From contig JAEWAD010000023.1 of NCBI GenBank assembly GCA_023391905.1, forward strand, positions 1-14,150: a DNA stretch of 14,150 nucleotides. The letters run 5' to 3'. The notes under the pieces were generated by a model. That model was not told the origin of the DNA. It saw only the letters and a program-made list of their open reading frames with translations, and made no database searches. This document shows positions 13,217-14,150 of this stretch, one piece after another (within the stretch, counting starts at the first letter, position 1; each line of letters opens with the position of its first letter). The DNA comes from Pseudomonadota bacterium (GTDB lineage: Bacteria > Pseudomonadota > Alphaproteobacteria > Rhizobiales > Kaistiaceae). A program made the position numbers and the translations under genes.

Positions 13217-14150
13217 CGGGCCGCCGCCATAGCCTCGAGCGCGCGGCTCGCCTCGATGAACGGCTCGACCGGAATGCGGGTGATGCCCGCCCCGATGCGG
13301 CCATGGCCCGGCAGGCGATGCGACAGGCCGTTGTTGATCATCGGCGCGATGCCGGTCTCGCGGACCCGGTGGACGTTGATGCCGATGGGACTGCCGCGAT
13401 GCTCCTCGGCAGGAATGAGGAAGCGCGAGCTGGTGCCGGAGCAGATCCGGCGCATCTCCTCGACCATGCGGACGCCCTGCTCCACCGTGCCGCCGACGAA
13501 GGACATGATGGCGGGGGCGGCCGACATGGCGAAGGCGCCGAAGCCGGCCGTCTCGGAGATCATCGAGTCGCCCATGGTCGGGTTGACGTCCTCCATCTTG
13601 CCGCCGGGGATGAGCTTGGGCTCGCCGATCGGCGACGGGCAGAGGAACCAGCGATCGCCAAGGCCGCTGACGCGGATGCCGAATTCGCGGCCGTTGCCGG
13701 ACATGGTGGTGACGACAGGGCTGTCGGAAATGTCGGCGGCGGCCAGCGTCATCGCCTTGGCGGCCGAAATCGCGAAGGGCAGCGCGAAATGCCCGTTGCC
13801 GGCCATGATGGCGACGGTCTTCGCCACGGCGTCGCGGTCCCGGCCGCTTGAGATCAGCGCCGGCGCCAGGCGAACGATCAGGCTGGCGGTGGTGGCGATC
13901 AGGCGGTTGTGGCAATCGTCGCCGCGGCGCAGGCCCTCCGCGACCATACCGCCCAGCTCGATCGGGTCGGTCGCCCGGATGGCGTCATCGAGAACACCGG
14001 CCATGTCGGTCGCCATCCAGCGCAGCCGCGCCAGCGTCTCGTCGTCATAGGAGCCGTAGCGGACCGCGCCGCCGGTGCCCTCGTTCAGCGGCGAGAACGT
14101 CGTGTGGCCGGCTGATTTCGCGACCACCACCGGCATGCTCGGCGTGATCA
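13213..14150 (-). CDS. DUF1116 protein (YlbE/AllG, YahG-like), 5' end outside the window
   Basis: This fragment of about 312 residues is open to the window edge and ends at 13213. It matches the DUF1116 family (E. coli YlbE and YahG). Recognisable blocks are SPLNEGTGGAVRYG, RRGDDCHNRLIATTASL, NGREFGIRVSG, MGDSMISETAGFGAFAMSAAP, SFVGGT, HRGSPIGINVHRVRETGIAP and the end GHGRIGAGITRIPVEPF. Full-length members have about 420-470 residues, so some 110-160 residues lie beyond 14150; the Met at 14136 is internal. YlbE was reported to work with FdrA (a CoA-ligase-like protein) and YlbF as an oxamate carbamoyltransferase, making carbamoyl phosphate from oxalurate in allantoin degradation. By analogy this protein may be part of a carbamoyl-transfer complex; an fdrA-like gene should then lie just upstream. 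It overlaps the amidase gene by four bases. Confidence 0.9.
   Translation of the reverse strand, partial: ITPSMPVVVAKSAGHTTFSPLNEGTGGAVRYGSYDDETLARLRWMATDMAGVLDDAIRATDPIELGGMVAEGLRRGDDCHNRLIATTASLIVRLAPALISSGRDRDAVAKTVAIMAGNGHFALPFAISAAKAMTLAAADISDSPVVTTMSGNGREFGIRVSGLGDRWFLCPSPIGEPKLIPGGKMEDVNPTMGDSMISETAGFGAFAMSAAPAIMSFVGGTVEQGVRMVEEMRRICSGTSSRFLIPAEEHRGSPIGINVHRVRETGIAPMINNGLSHRLPGHGRIGAGITRIPVEPFIEASRALEAMAAAR

Noticed and set aside
13217..13915. N-terminal extension of the amidase frame by 233 codons
   Set aside because: It lies within the DUF1116 gene in another frame and is Arg/His/Pro-rich; the true start is the ATGA overlap at 13216.
1..14150. Mobile elements, prophage, CRISPR, tRNA or rRNA genes
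   Set aside because: No transposase or integrase motifs, no regularly spaced repeats and no tRNA-like cloverleaf or rRNA sequence was recognised on either strand.

Overview
The window looks like chromosomal DNA from a GC-rich alphaproteobacterium, most probably of the order Hyphomicrobiales (Rhizobiales). The main reasons are a full-length CtrA next to its phosphorelay partner ChpT and an EipA-type (DUF1134) envelope protein, FliJ of the rhizobial type divergent from ctrA, and a cluster of GANTC (CcrM methylation) sites in the ctrA upstream region. I see no tRNA, rRNA, insertion sequence, integrase or CRISPR array. Composition is even throughout, apart from the more AT-rich fliJ/ctrA intergenic region.

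Region 1 (1-3297) is a core cell-cycle and envelope locus: fliJ (minus, 3' end just cut by the window edge), a 463-bp regulatory region, ctrA (plus), two facing terminators, chpT (minus) and eipA (plus). As I recall it, Brucella has the same neighbours (ctrA, chpT, eipA side by side). ChpT passes phosphate from CckA to CtrA, and eipA is reported to be a CtrA target in Brucella, so the three genes form one regulatory unit.

Region 2 (3298-8103) holds less well understood genes. There is a membrane-anchored long coiled-coil protein with a TTG start. It meets head-on, with no spacer, an atypical SDR (NAD(P)-binding) protein whose usual Tyr/Lys pair is replaced. A LysR-type regulator diverges from the SDR gene across a short shared promoter containing a small palindrome. 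A secreted phytase-like esterase-domain protein follows on the minus strand.

Region 3 (8226-14150) is a tightly spaced minus-strand operon of at least six genes, in transcription order: DUF1116 (YlbE/AllG-like, 5' end outside the window), amidase-signature hydrolase, DUF2237, enoyl-CoA hydratase, an Asp/Glu-racemase-superfamily protein with only one catalytic cysteine (arylmalonate-decarboxylase-like pattern), and a dihydropyrimidinase/hydantoinase with all metal ligands. This combination of ring-opening amidohydrolase, amidase, carbamoyl-transfer-associated protein, decarboxylase/isomerase-like enzyme and crotonase suggests an uncharacterised catabolic route for a cyclic ureide or imide. It is the strongest candidate for something undescribed here.
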